NCBI RefSeq assembly: GCF_013248905.1
Contig: NZ_JABRVS010000001.1
Coordinates: 2,914,001 to 2,978,000 of the forward strand
Direction of reading: 5' to 3'
DNA length: 64,000 nucleotides
Source: Shewanella sp. VB17
GTDB taxonomy: Bacteria > Pseudomonadota > Gammaproteobacteria > Enterobacterales > Shewanellaceae
Shown: piece after piece, positions 1-9,332 of the stretch
Layout of the letters: the number at the start of each line of letters is the position of its first letter
Numbering within the stretch: position 1 is the stretch's first letter
Position numbers and translations under genes: made by a program
Notes under the pieces: model-generated
The model's input: only the letters and a program-made list of their open reading frames with translations
Database searches by the model: none
What the model was told of the DNA's origin: nothing

Positions 1-3000
1 TTAGATCGCTCAAACCTCATCCCCCGCTCCCATGATTATAAAGCCTTAATGCACATTCTAGAAACCCTACCACGTGATGAGCTTATTCAAGGGAATGTAG
101 AGCAACTAGCCAGCGTCGCACATGGCGTGCTTGAAATGCAAGACCGCGATAAATTAAAATTATTTGTGCGTAAAGATGGTTTCGGTCGATTCCTTTCTTG
201 CCTTGTTTACGTGGCGAAAGATAGATATAACACTAAGCTACGTGAAGATACTCAACGTATTTTAGCTCAGCATTTTAAGACGGATACTGATGTTGAATTT
301 ACAACTTATTTCTCTGAATCGACATTGGCGCGTACGCATTATATCGTTAAAGTCGATAATAATAATATGGAGGTAGATGTGGCCGCCATTGAAAACAATT
401 TAGCCGAAGCTGCACGCTCGTGGGATGATAAACTAAACGATGCCTTAAACATTACACAGGGCGAAGAGTCTGGCACCAGTTTATCGAAACGCTATATTGA
501 TGCTTTTCCACGTAGTTATAAAGAAGATGTATTACCGAGTTCTGCCGTAGTAGATATTCAGCATCTTGAAGCTTTGGATGACAGTCATAAATTGGGGATG
601 TTGTTTTATCAACCTCAAGAAACGGCACAGAATAACAGTAAAGTACGCTTAAAACTCTTTCATAAAGATGAGCCTATTCATCTTTCAGATGTACTGCCTA
701 TGCTGGAAAACTTTGGGCTACGGGTCATCAATGAAAGGCCTTATGAATTAGAAACGCTAGGCAATAACACCTACTGGATTTTAGATTTCTTGATGACAAT
801 TCAAGGAACATTGACAGAAAACATTGCTGACAGTCAGGTTCGCTTTCAGACGGCATTAGCCAATGTTTGGGATAAAAAACTCGAAGATGATGGTTTTAAC
901 CGTTTAGTACTAGCAACAAGTTTGGGTGGGCGTGAATTATCAATATTACGTGCTTACGCTAAATACATGCGTCAGATAGATGCCACCTTTAGCCAAGCCT
1001 ATATTGAAGAGACGTTTACTTCCTATCCGCAAATTGCTGAGCTGCTGGTTAAAATGTTTATTCGTAAATTTAACCCTAAGCTTAAAACCCGAACCTTAAC
1101 CAAGTTTGTAGAACAAATTGATCTGTGTTTAGAAGATGTATCCAGTTTGGATGATGACCGGATTATTCGCCGTTATTTAGATCTTATTAATGCCACATTA
1201 AGAACGAATTTTTACCAGCTTGCCGAAGACGGGAGTGAGAAAGAGTACATTTCTTTTAAATTCTCACCTGAAAAAATTCCTGAGATGCCACGTCCCTTAC
1301 CTAAGTTTGAAATTTTTGTGTATTCACCAAGGGTTGAGGGCGTCCATTTACGGGGCGGCAAAGTGGCTCGAGGCGGTTTACGTTGGTCAGACCGTCGTGA
1401 GGATTTCCGTACTGAAGTGCTAGGATTAGTAAAAGCGCAACAAGTTAAAAATACGGTGATTGTGCCTGTTGGGGCTAAAGGTGGTTTTGTTTGTAAGCAG
1501 CTGCCCACAGATGGCGATCGTGAAGCATTCTTTACCGAAGGCAAGGAGTGTTATCGTATTTTTATTCGTGCGTTGTTAGATATCTCTGACAATATTATTA
1601 ATGGTGAAGTTGTTCCACCATGTAATGTTGTTCGCCATGATGAAGATGATCCTTATTTAGTTGTTGCTGCAGATAAAGGCACGGCAACTTTTTCAGATAT
1701 TGCGAATGCTATCTCTGAAGAATATAACTTCTGGCTGGGTGATGCATTCGCATCCGGTGGCAGTAATGGCTATGATCACAAGAAAATGGGCATTACTGCT
1801 CGCGGAGCTTGGGAATCCGTTAAACGCCATTTCCGTGAGATGGGAATTGATTGTCAAAAAACGGATTTTACCTGTTTAGCCATTGGCGATATGGCCGGTG
1901 ATGTATTTGGTAATGGCATGTTGTTGTCGGAACATACTCGACTGGTAACAGCATTTAATCACATGCATATTTTTATCGACCCTACCCCTGATGTTGCAGC
2001 AAGCTATAAAGAGCGTGCTCGTTTGTTTGAGCTACCTCGTTCTAGTTGGGAAGATTACGACAAAAGTTTGATCTCTAAAGGTGGTGGTGTCTTTATGCGA
2101 TCGGCTAAGTCGATCACTTTGACACCTGAAATTAAGAAGATGCTCAATACTAAAAAAGCATCGATGACACCGACAGAGCTGCTCAAAGAGCTTCTCAAAA
2201 TGCAGGTCGATCTGATTTGGAATGGTGGAATTGGTACGTATATTAAAGCGAGCAGCGAAACGCATGCTGAAGTCGGAGATCGTGCCAATGATACCCTTCG
2301 TGTCAATGGTCATGAGGTTCAAGCTAGGGTTATCGGCGAAGGTGGCAATTTAGGTTGTACTCAACTTGGACGCATTGAATATGCGGCTAATGGCGGTCGA
2401 ATGAATACCGATTTTGTTGATAATGTCGGTGGCGTGGATTGTTCTGATAATGAAGTTAACATCAAAATTTTACTGAATGCATTGGTAGCAGATGGTGAGA
2501 TGACGTTAAAACAACGTAATCGCTTGCTTGTTGATATGACTGATGAAGTGGGTCGTATCGTGATTCAAGATTGTAAAGATCAAACCCGCACAATTTCAGT
2601 GACTCAGGTTCGTGGTGCAGAGCAGTTAAAAGAGCAGATCCGCTTTATTCACTATCTTGAGAAAGAAGGCAATCTTGATCGTGCTCTTGAGTTCTTACCG
2701 ACAGAAGATGAGCTTACTGAGCGTTTGGCCAATGGTAAACCACTCACTCGACCTGAATTATCAGTATTAGTAGCATATGCAAAAATGGTGTTAAAGGAAC
2801 AGTTATTAACCCCTGAAATCACAGATGATCCATTTTTAAGTCAATTGTTGGTTAATTATTTCCCCAAACAATTACAAGAGAAATACAGTGATCGTATGGT
2901 TGCTCACCCTCTTAGAGCTGAGATCATTGCCACTTCACTTGCAAATCAACTGGTTAATGATTTAGGGCTTAATTTTGTCCAACGTATGAAAGAAGAAACG

Positions 3001-3780
3001 GGGGCGTCAGTTGCTGAAGCTGCTATTTGTTACACCATGGCCCGAGAAGTGTTTGGTTTAACAGATTTAACGAAACAGATCACCTCTCTTAATGGCATTA
3101 TTCCTGCGGTTGTAAAAGGTGAAATGTTACATCAAATTCGCCGGAATATGCGCCGTGCATGTCGTTGGTTCTTACGCCACAGAAACCGTGGTCAAAGTAT
3201 CCTACAAACGGTTGAGTTTTTTACACCGGTATTTGTCGATCTTAAAGCCAATGTACACAGCTACATGGTTAAAGAAGAAGTTGATGCGATTCATCTTGAA
3301 ATTGCTGCGTTAGTTAAGGAAGGGGTGACAGAAGACATTGCCATTAATGTTGTGGATATGAGTACCTTATTTTCAGCATTAGACATTGCACAAATAGCCG
3401 AGATTGAAACTAAGCCTGTGGCACTTGTCGCTCAAACCTATTTTAAGTTAGGCGCAAAAGTCGATTTACACTGGTTCTTAGATCAGATCACCGCACAGCC
3501 AGTTGCCAACCATTGGCAAGCATTGGCAAGAGCGGCGTTTAGAGAAGAGTTGGATTGGCAGCAGCGTTCACTGAGTTCAGTTGTGCTTCGAACATGCACA
3601 GAAATGTGTGATGCAGATAGTATTATTGCTCAGTGGATAGAGACTAACGAAGGCCTGTTAGGGCGATGGTTCCAAATGTTGGCAGACTTTAAAATATCAA
3701 AAAGTCATGAGTTTGCAAAGTTCTCGGTTGCATTACGTGAACTTAATTTGATGATCCTTAATTGCGAAGGTCAAAAGTAA
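1..3780 (+). CDS. gdhB: NAD-specific glutamate dehydrogenase, large type (5' end outside window)
   Basis: Oxidises glutamate to 2-oxoglutarate and ammonia with NAD, feeding amino-acid carbon into the TCA cycle in the cytoplasm. The frame is open from base 1, so the gene starts upstream; 1259 residues are visible of about 1610 usual for this 180-kDa class, so roughly 350 N-terminal residues are missing. The catalytic core is clear: GGLRWSDRREDFRTE followed by VPVGAKGGF with the substrate-binding lysine, and the NAD-domain stretch GEGGNLGCTQLGR. The long C-terminal helical part typical of the large enzymes is complete. It ends just before a strong terminator. Identification is secure; the true start cannot be seen. 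Confidence 0.96.
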   Translation, partial: LDRSNLIPRSHDYKALMHILETLPRDELIQGNVEQLASVAHGVLEMQDRDKLKLFVRKDGFGRFLSCLVYVAKDRYNTKLREDTQRILAQHFKTDTDVEFTTYFSESTLARTHYIVKVDNNNMEVDVAAIENNLAEAARSWDDKLNDALNITQGEESGTSLSKRYIDAFPRSYKEDVLPSSAVVDIQHLEALDDSHKLGMLFYQPQETAQNNSKVRLKLFHKDEPIHLSDVLPMLENFGLRVINERPYELETLGNNTYWILDFLMTIQGTLTENIADSQVRFQTALANVWDKKLEDDGFNRLVLATSLGGRELSILRAYAKYMRQIDATFSQAYIEETFTSYPQIAELLVKMFIRKFNPKLKTRTLTKFVEQIDLCLEDVSSLDDDRIIRRYLDLINATLRTNFYQLAEDGSEKEYISFKFSPEKIPEMPRPLPKFEIFVYSPRVEGVHLRGGKVARGGLRWSDRREDFRTEVLGLVKAQQVKNTVIVPVGAKGGFVCKQLPTDGDREAFFTEGKECYRIFIRALLDISDNIINGEVVPPCNVVRHDEDDPYLVVAADKGTATFSDIANAISEEYNFWLGDAFASGGSNGYDHKKMGITARGAWESVKRHFREMGIDCQKTDFTCLAIGDMAGDVFGNGMLLSEHTRLVTAFNHMHIFIDPTPDVAASYKERARLFELPRSSWEDYDKSLISKGGGVFMRSAKSITLTPEIKKMLNTKKASMTPTELLKELLKMQVDLIWNGGIGTYIKASSETHAEVGDRANDTLRVNGHEVQARVIGEGGNLGCTQLGRIEYAANGGRMNTDFVDNVGGVDCSDNEVNIKILLNALVADGEMTLKQRNRLLVDMTDEVGRIVIQDCKDQTRTISVTQVRGAEQLKEQIRFIHYLEKEGNLDRALEFLPTEDELTERLANGKPLTRPELSVLVAYAKMVLKEQLLTPEITDDPFLSQLLVNYFPKQLQEKYSDRMVAHPLRAEIIATSLANQLVNDLGLNFVQRMKEETGASVAEAAICYTMAREVFGLTDLTKQITSLNGIIPAVVKGEMLHQIRRNMRRACRWFLRHRNRGQSILQTVEFFTPVFVDLKANVHSYMVKEEVDAIHLEIAALVKEGVTEDIAINVVDMSTLFSALDIAQIAEIETKPVALVAQTYFKLGAKVDLHWFLDQITAQPVANHWQALARAAFREELDWQQRSLSSVVLRTCTEMCDADSIIAQWIETNEGLLGRWFQMLADFKISKSHEFAKFSVALRELNLMILNCEGQK

Positions 3781-3798
3781 ATTGTTATCATAAAAGAC

Positions 3799-3826
3799 AA
3801 GCCCTGGCCATTGCTGGGGCTTTTTT
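3799..3826 (+). terminator. Rho-independent terminator after gdhB
   Basis: Arms AAGCCCTGGC (3799-3808) and GCTGGGGCTT (3813-3822) pair with two G-T wobbles around a 4-base loop and run into TTTTTT. It sits between the gdhB stop and the ribosome binding site of pyrD, so pyrD may be expressed partly by read-through. Confidence 0.85.
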
Positions 3827-3842
3827 CGGTCTAGGAGAAAAC

Positions 3843-4865
3843 ATGTTTTATACACTCGCTCAGAAAGTCATGTTTCAGATGGATGCTGAAAAAGCGCATG
3901 ATTTCGCATTGAGTAGCTTGAAGAGAACAGCTAATACGCCATTAAATTGTTTTTATGCTCAAAAAGTCGAATCACCCCCTGTTGTTTGCATGGGCGTGAC
4001 ATTCCCAAATCCAGTGGGTTTGGCTGCAGGCATGGATAAAGATGGAGAGTGCATTGATGGTTTCCATGCCATGGGGTTTGGTTATATTGAGGTTGGTACT
4101 GTGACGCCAAGACCACAAGCTGGTAATGATCTACCCCGTTTATTTCGATTAATGCCTGCAGAAGGTATTATTAATCGAATGGGCTTTAACAATAAAGGGG
4201 TTGATAACCTAGTTGCTAATTTAAAAGCCGCTAAGTCAGGAGCCTTAGTTGGGGTCAATATTGGCAAAAATAAAGACACACCAGTAGATCAAGGTAAAGA
4301 GGATTACCTAATTTGTATGGATAAAGTCTATCAATATGCCGCTTATATTGCCGTGAATATTTCATCCCCGAATACACCGGGTTTACGTAGCTTACAGTAC
4401 GGTGATCTATTAGATGATCTATTAGGATCGCTAAAAGAAAAGCAAAAAGAGCTGGCGCAGAAACACGGTAAATATGTGCCTATCGCGCTTAAAATTGCCC
4501 CAGATTTATCTGATGACGAAATAGTTAACATTGCAAACTCGCTTGTCAAAAATAATTTCGATGGTGCAATTGCGACCAATACGACATTGAGTCGAGAGGG
4601 GGTCAGCGGATTAACTCATGGTAATGAAACCGGTGGGCTAAGTGGTAAACCTTTGAATTCTTTATCCACATCAGTGATCAAAAAATTATCAAGGTACTTG
4701 AATGGTCAGCTTCCTATTATCGGTGTCGGCGGGGTGAGCTCTGCTGCTGATGCGATGGATAAACTTGATGCTGGCGCGTCTATGGTACAAATTTATTCAG
4801 GCTTTATTTATCAAGGACCCAAATTAATCAAAACAATTGTGGATGCGTGTAGAATACGTCAATAA
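3843..4865 (+). CDS. pyrD: Dihydroorotate dehydrogenase (quinone), class 2
   Basis: Fourth step of pyrimidine synthesis: oxidises dihydroorotate to orotate with FMN, passing electrons to quinones at the inner membrane. The 340-residue product has the class-2 N-terminal helix (FYTLAQKVMFQMDAEKAHDF), the FMN-barrel motifs GTVTPRPQAGNDLPR and NRMGFNN, and NISSPNTPGLRSL containing the catalytic serine of class 2 enzymes. I chose the ATG at 3843 because AGGAG lies just upstream; an in-frame start 81 bases earlier would include the terminator. Length matches E. coli PyrD (336). In E. coli zapC also follows pyrD. Confidence 0.97.
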   Translation: MFYTLAQKVMFQMDAEKAHDFALSSLKRTANTPLNCFYAQKVESPPVVCMGVTFPNPVGLAAGMDKDGECIDGFHAMGFGYIEVGTVTPRPQAGNDLPRLFRLMPAEGIINRMGFNNKGVDNLVANLKAAKSGALVGVNIGKNKDTPVDQGKEDYLICMDKVYQYAAYIAVNISSPNTPGLRSLQYGDLLDDLLGSLKEKQKELAQKHGKYVPIALKIAPDLSDDEIVNIANSLVKNNFDGAIATNTTLSREGVSGLTHGNETGGLSGKPLNSLSTSVIKKLSRYLNGQLPIIGVGGVSSAADAMDKLDAGASMVQIYSGFIYQGPKLIKTIVDACRIRQ

Positions 4866-5026
4866 ATCTATCAACATTCAGCTCGTTTTTTGAACGCATG
4901 ATTATTTTACACCATACGATAAGCACATAAAACCTTGTAATATAAATCTAAATTTAAAAAATAGTTTGGATATTGAATGAAATATCGACTATCATATTAC
5001 ATTATATTCAATATATGGTAGTCGAT

Positions 5027-5560
5027 ATGCTATTAATGCCAAAAAGGGACTGGCAGTGGAGATATCATGATACGTATGGTGCTTTAAGCATTTCATTAGG
5101 GACTGAAATGGAATTTCTCACTCCTTATAAATCGAAATGTTTAATTCCTGATGCCTTATCGGTATTAGATTTTAGTGTTGAACACGCAAAGTTTTATATC
5201 GATTTTGTGGAGCTTCTTACCGGATATCTACACGTTTCTGATGCTGCAAAAGTACAACTCGCGCTGAACGCGACAGCGGCTCATTTTTTATTAAAGCCAC
5301 AAATGCCTAAATCATGGTTTTTTGACACCAGCAGTATGTGTGTTTATAGTGATTTAGGTAAAGTTTTTCAACTTAAATGCCAAGGTGTACATGCTGAAGT
5401 GATGGTGGTTGAGAACAGTATTCAAGCATCTTTGGTGATGCTGCTGTCCAAAGAGTTACCACTTAATGGCGCTAAATCATTGATGCGATTTGAATGCATT
5501 AAAGTGATGCACGATAGGCTGCACCCATTAAACCAAACTAGAGCCATTAAAGCAGCATAA
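5027..5560 (+). CDS. zapC: Cell division protein ZapC
   Basis: ZapC binds FtsZ and stabilises protofilament bundles at the division ring. The roughly 177-residue product keeps the family landmarks: an N-terminal PKRDWQWRYHD, a central LIPDALS, LLKPQMPKSWFFD (E. coli has YLKPQMPKSWHF) and a C-terminal IKVMHDRLHPL. I prefer the ATG at 5027 (MLLMPKRDW) because family members begin there; an in-frame start at 4973 adds 18 unconserved residues. No strong Shine-Dalgarno is visible. The position after pyrD is the same as in E. coli. Confidence 0.92.
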   Translation: MLLMPKRDWQWRYHDTYGALSISLGTEMEFLTPYKSKCLIPDALSVLDFSVEHAKFYIDFVELLTGYLHVSDAAKVQLALNATAAHFLLKPQMPKSWFFDTSSMCVYSDLGKVFQLKCQGVHAEVMVVENSIQASLVMLLSKELPLNGAKSLMRFECIKVMHDRLHPLNQTRAIKAA

Positions 5561-5613
5561 TATGTTATGTTGCTTTACCTTTATTCTTGTTTCATTCATC
5601 TTTGCTTATCTGT

Positions 5614-6684
5614 TTATTTTGCATGTTTAGTCGCAAAATGTATGTCATTTTCGCTTAAAAGTTGTTCTGCTTCATATGCAAACAATCGATGCAGTGACGC
5701 TGATGGATGCAGGCCATCCCAAAAGGCATGTTCATTCGCTTTATCTGCAACCTTGTTATTTACCCAATCCCATGCTGGTTTTAAAATATAGTTAATTTCA
5801 ACTTGTGTTGGAGCATGAGTAAATGAACCTTTTGTTTGTATAGAATGAATCATATCTGTAAAAATACGATGAACATCAAGTAAATATACATTGCTTGGTC
5901 GATTTTGTTGTGGTGTAAATTGGGGTAATTGATCGTTCAGTGTTTGATTAAATTCATCAACAAATCTTTGTGTCTCATCTGCATATGGATGTAATGTGGC
6001 ACCATGCTGAAAAGGAGGTAAATTCATCAGTAAGATATGCTGAGCCCCTAGGGCGCGTAATTGCTTAATATGGCGTATTAATTTCAATGCTGTTTGAGAT
6101 CCTGTCTCAGCTACATCACCAAATAAAGTAAACCATAGATTGTTGGTTCCACCCTGTAAAATAATTAAATCAGATGGTTGAAAATGTGTTTGCGACTGCT
6201 CAAAATCCTTAATTTGCTGACCTATGTTTGGCATGATACGACCACCTTGGGTTAATTCTGCCCCCTTGCTTAGATCAAGATCAACAAAATAACCTTCTCC
6301 TGCCATTGCACCGCCTATGGCCCAATTTGTTCCTTTGAGCGCACGAATAGAGAGAGGGTACATGATTGCTTGATCATCAATATCGATTATTAATGGAGTG
6401 ACTATTTTATTTAAGGCGGGTGTTGAGGGTTGACGCCAAAGGCTGATATTTAACTGGTCGACCCAGGTAAATCCATTACTATAACGAGCGCTGACATTCG
6501 GTGGCATGGCTCTGATCCCGATGATCCCTTTCGTTGCTTGGTGCATATATAAGCTGATTAAATGTTTGTTGCCTGCATCAGACAGACTATCGCCAAAGGT
6601 AATGATGCGATTAATAGATTGTTGTTGCCCAGCGAATAGCATAGTGGGTAAAAGTCCTAACACAAAGATGATGCTTTTTAGCAT
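5614..6684 (-). CDS. Secreted SGNH/GDSL lipase, thermolabile-hemolysin type
   Basis: An SGNH-fold ester hydrolase, probably acting on phospholipids or acyl esters outside the cytoplasm. The start at 6684 follows AGGA by 8 bases and gives a signal peptide (MLKSIIFVLGLLPTMLFA) in a 356-residue protein. Block I is GDSLSDAGN with the nucleophile Ser; block III is GGTNN; block V is DGLHPS with the catalytic Asp and His. The region between blocks I and III resembles the lecithinase/hemolysin subfamily of Vibrio and Shewanella. It is convergent with zapC and divergent from rlmL. The natural substrate cannot be told. Confidence 0.88.
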   Translation of the reverse strand: MLKSIIFVLGLLPTMLFAGQQQSINRIITFGDSLSDAGNKHLISLYMHQATKGIIGIRAMPPNVSARYSNGFTWVDQLNISLWRQPSTPALNKIVTPLIIDIDDQAIMYPLSIRALKGTNWAIGGAMAGEGYFVDLDLSKGAELTQGGRIMPNIGQQIKDFEQSQTHFQPSDLIILQGGTNNLWFTLFGDVAETGSQTALKLIRHIKQLRALGAQHILLMNLPPFQHGATLHPYADETQRFVDEFNQTLNDQLPQFTPQQNRPSNVYLLDVHRIFTDMIHSIQTKGSFTHAPTQVEINYILKPAWDWVNNKVADKANEHAFWDGLHPSASLHRLFAYEAEQLLSENDIHFATKHAK

Positions 6685-6966
6685 GCTATAGATCCTAATC
6701 GTTATCTGGAAAAATGCATAGTGCAATACAGAACATGTACTTGCAACAAAATACAATATAACCCCTCTTAAATCGTAACAAAATAGACAGTTAGCCTGAT
6801 TGATGAGCGCTTTGTCAGTATTGACTTAACAACCGCGTGCTCAACGTGAACAAAGGTTCCCCTAATTGAGATGGATTAATCACACTCTAAACGAATAACT
6901 TTTTATCATTTATGTTTAGTACAAGGTATAATGTGTTATTAATTTTTACAGCGTACCTATCTATTG

Positions 6967-9102
6967 ATGTTAAATTTTTTTGCTGCAGCTCCTAGGGGCT
7001 ATGAATATGCGTTATCACTTGAGTTAGCAGAACTCGGTGCCTCTGACATAAAAGAGAGTGTTGCCGGCGTTTACTTTTCAGCTGAGCTTGAATTGGGCTA
7101 TCGGATCACACTTTGGTCTCGCATTGCGAGTCGGATTATTTTCGTTATCCATAAAGGTCCGTGTGAATCTCCTGAGCAGCTTTATAATGCTGCTTATGGT
7201 ATTGATTGGCAGATGGAGTTTTCACATCGCAGCACATTTAGCATCGATTTCCATGGCATGGGTGGGTTCATTAACAACACCATGTTTGGCGCGCTTAAGG
7301 TGAAAGATGCCATTGTCGATCGTTTTCGTGATGATGATTGCCCGAGACCTGATGTCGATCGCGTCGATGCAGACTTTAGAATTGACGCACACTACCGCCG
7401 CGGACAAATCACGATTGGTTTGAACTTTTCCGGTCCAGCTTTGCATAAGCGTGGTTATCGGGAAACGACGGGCGAAGCCCCACTAAAAGAAAATTTAGCA
7501 GCAAATATGTTAATGCGCAGTGGCTGGCAAAAAAATCCAGTGTCTTTATTGGATCCTTTTTGTGGTAGCGGGACTGTGTTGATTGAAGCTGCCATGATGG
7601 CATGTGATATCGCTCCTGGTCTGCATCGCAAGCGTTTTGGTTTTGAGCACTGGCTAAGGCATAAAGGTAAATATTGGCAAGAGTTGCTTGATGAGGCAAG
7701 GGCGAGAGCATCGATAGGCGTGACGCGTTGCAAAACTCAATTTTATGGCTCTGATATCGATCCGCGAATCGTGTCTCTTGCCAAAAAGAACGCTGAAAAT
7801 GCAGGCGTACTAAACTTAATTAATTTCAGTGTGACTGATGCGTTAGATGTCAAAGTACCGGAACAAACTGGGTACTTAATCACTAATCCACCTTATGGAG
7901 AGCGATTAGGGACAGTAACAGCACTGTTGCAGCTGTACTATCAATTAGGCGATAAATTTAAAGCTGAATTTGGAGGCTGGAACCTTGCCGTACTTAATAG
8001 CGATGTAGAGCTTTTATCAGCCTTAAAGTTAAAGGCTGATAAACAAATGAAGATGAATAACGGTGCATTAGAATGTGCATTTAATCTTTATACTGTTCAT
8101 GCAACCAATACGCGCCGCGTTGATCCAACCAATATTAATCGCGATGGGGATGTCAGTGACATTGCGGTGCCTTTTGTCAACCGGGTCAAAAAGAATCTTA
8201 AGCAGCTGCAAAAATGGGCTAAAAAAGAAGGGATTGATAGCTACCGTATTTATGATGCTGATTTACCTGATTATAAAGTGGCTATCGACAAATATCTTGA
8301 TTATGTGGTTATCCAGGAATATACCGCACCAGTGGATATTCCCGAGTCCGTGACTAAGCGCCGCCTGACGGATGTATTAATCACGCTTCCGAGTGCTATT
8401 GGTATTGATCCTGACAAGATTATTTTAAAAACCCGTGAAAAACAAAAAGGGACCAACCAGTACGAAAAAATTCAAACCAATAAGCTTGAACTTATCACAA
8501 CCGAATACGGTGCTAAATTTAAGCTTAACCTGAAAGAATATTTGGACACTGGACTTTTTCTTGACCATCGTTTGACTCGTCAATTAGTGGGTGTAAAATC
8601 TAAAGGCAAAGACGTATTAAACTTATTTGCCTATACTGGCACCGCTTCTGTGCATGCGGCTTTAGGTGGCGCTAAATCGATTAAAACGGTTGATATGTCA
8701 AATACTTATACCAACTGGGCAAAAGAGAATTTTGCGTTAAATGGGTTAAATGATGACAAGTATCAGTTCGTTCAGGCAAATTGCATGCAGTGGATTAAGA
8801 CCACTCACGATACGTTTGATTTGATTTTTATCGATCCTCCTACATTTTCAAACTCAAAAAGGATGGAAGATTCTTTTGATGTTTTGCGCGATCACGTGGC
8901 TTTATTATCCAGTTTAATTACGTTATTGAATCCCAATGGTGAAATTATTTTTTCAAATAACAAACGAAAATTCACCATGGAAATTGGCGCATTAGAAGCG
9001 TTGGGTTTTACTGTGATGAACATAGACGATCAAACATTACCGCTTGATTTTAAACGTAATCCACAAATCCATAACACGTGGTTGCTCACACATGCCGAGT
9101 AA
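6967..9102 (+). CDS. rlmL: 23S rRNA m2G2445/m7G2069 methyltransferase RlmKL
   Basis: Bifunctional methyltransferase for 23S rRNA. The N-terminal half holds a THUMP-like region and the RlmL domain with DPFCGSGTVLIEAA and the catalytic NPPYGER; the C-terminal RlmK domain has NLFAYTGTASVHAA and IDPPTFSNSKRM. The length of 711 residues is normal for the fused enzyme. A TTG immediately upstream (6964) is in frame, but ATG at 6967 is the better start. The stop overlaps the next small gene by 11 bases, and uup follows one base after that, suggesting an rlmL-grx-uup operon. Confidence 0.97.
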   Translation: MLNFFAAAPRGYEYALSLELAELGASDIKESVAGVYFSAELELGYRITLWSRIASRIIFVIHKGPCESPEQLYNAAYGIDWQMEFSHRSTFSIDFHGMGGFINNTMFGALKVKDAIVDRFRDDDCPRPDVDRVDADFRIDAHYRRGQITIGLNFSGPALHKRGYRETTGEAPLKENLAANMLMRSGWQKNPVSLLDPFCGSGTVLIEAAMMACDIAPGLHRKRFGFEHWLRHKGKYWQELLDEARARASIGVTRCKTQFYGSDIDPRIVSLAKKNAENAGVLNLINFSVTDALDVKVPEQTGYLITNPPYGERLGTVTALLQLYYQLGDKFKAEFGGWNLAVLNSDVELLSALKLKADKQMKMNNGALECAFNLYTVHATNTRRVDPTNINRDGDVSDIAVPFVNRVKKNLKQLQKWAKKEGIDSYRIYDADLPDYKVAIDKYLDYVVIQEYTAPVDIPESVTKRRLTDVLITLPSAIGIDPDKIILKTREKQKGTNQYEKIQTNKLELITTEYGAKFKLNLKEYLDTGLFLDHRLTRQLVGVKSKGKDVLNLFAYTGTASVHAALGGAKSIKTVDMSNTYTNWAKENFALNGLNDDKYQFVQANCMQWIKTTHDTFDLIFIDPPTFSNSKRMEDSFDVLRDHVALLSSLITLLNPNGEIIFSNNKRKFTMEIGALEALGFTVMNIDDQTLPLDFKRNPQIHNTWLLTHAE

Positions 9103-9331
9103 GACCATTAACTATATTTTGTTTCACACAGATGTGTGTCATCTGTGTGAACTTGCGAGTGATTTACTGCTCCAAACTGGCGTATTGTTCATTAGCCAAG
9201 ATATTTGTGATGATGAAAGTTTGGCTGAGCAATACGGTATGCGCATTCCAGTACTGAAACAGATCAATACCAATAAAGAGCTAAATTGGCCTTTTGATAT
9301 TGATACATTGAAGCAATTTTTAGGAGTATAA
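9092..9331 (+). CDS. Small glutaredoxin-like (thioredoxin-fold) protein
   Basis: A 79-residue product with an early CHLC (CxxC) redox motif after a YILFHTDVC strand and a conserved RIPVL cis-proline loop, the pattern of DUF836/glutaredoxin-like proteins. The start at 9092 lies inside the end of rlmL, giving translational coupling; an in-frame upstream start at 9044 would add 16 residues without family support. Likely a cytoplasmic thiol-redox protein; its partner is unknown. The next gene starts one base after its stop. Confidence 0.85.
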   Translation: MPSKTINYILFHTDVCHLCELASDLLLQTGVLFISQDICDDESLAEQYGMRIPVLKQINTNKELNWPFDIDTLKQFLGV

Positions 9332-9332
9332 C

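Noticed and set aside
2032..2322. Minus-strand frames of 80-110 codons inside gdhB and other large genes
   Set aside because: They lie opposite well-conserved coding sequence and have no domain or ribosome binding site.
5567..5791. 74-codon plus-strand frame after zapC
   Set aside because: It is antisense to the conserved C-terminal block of the SGNH lipase.
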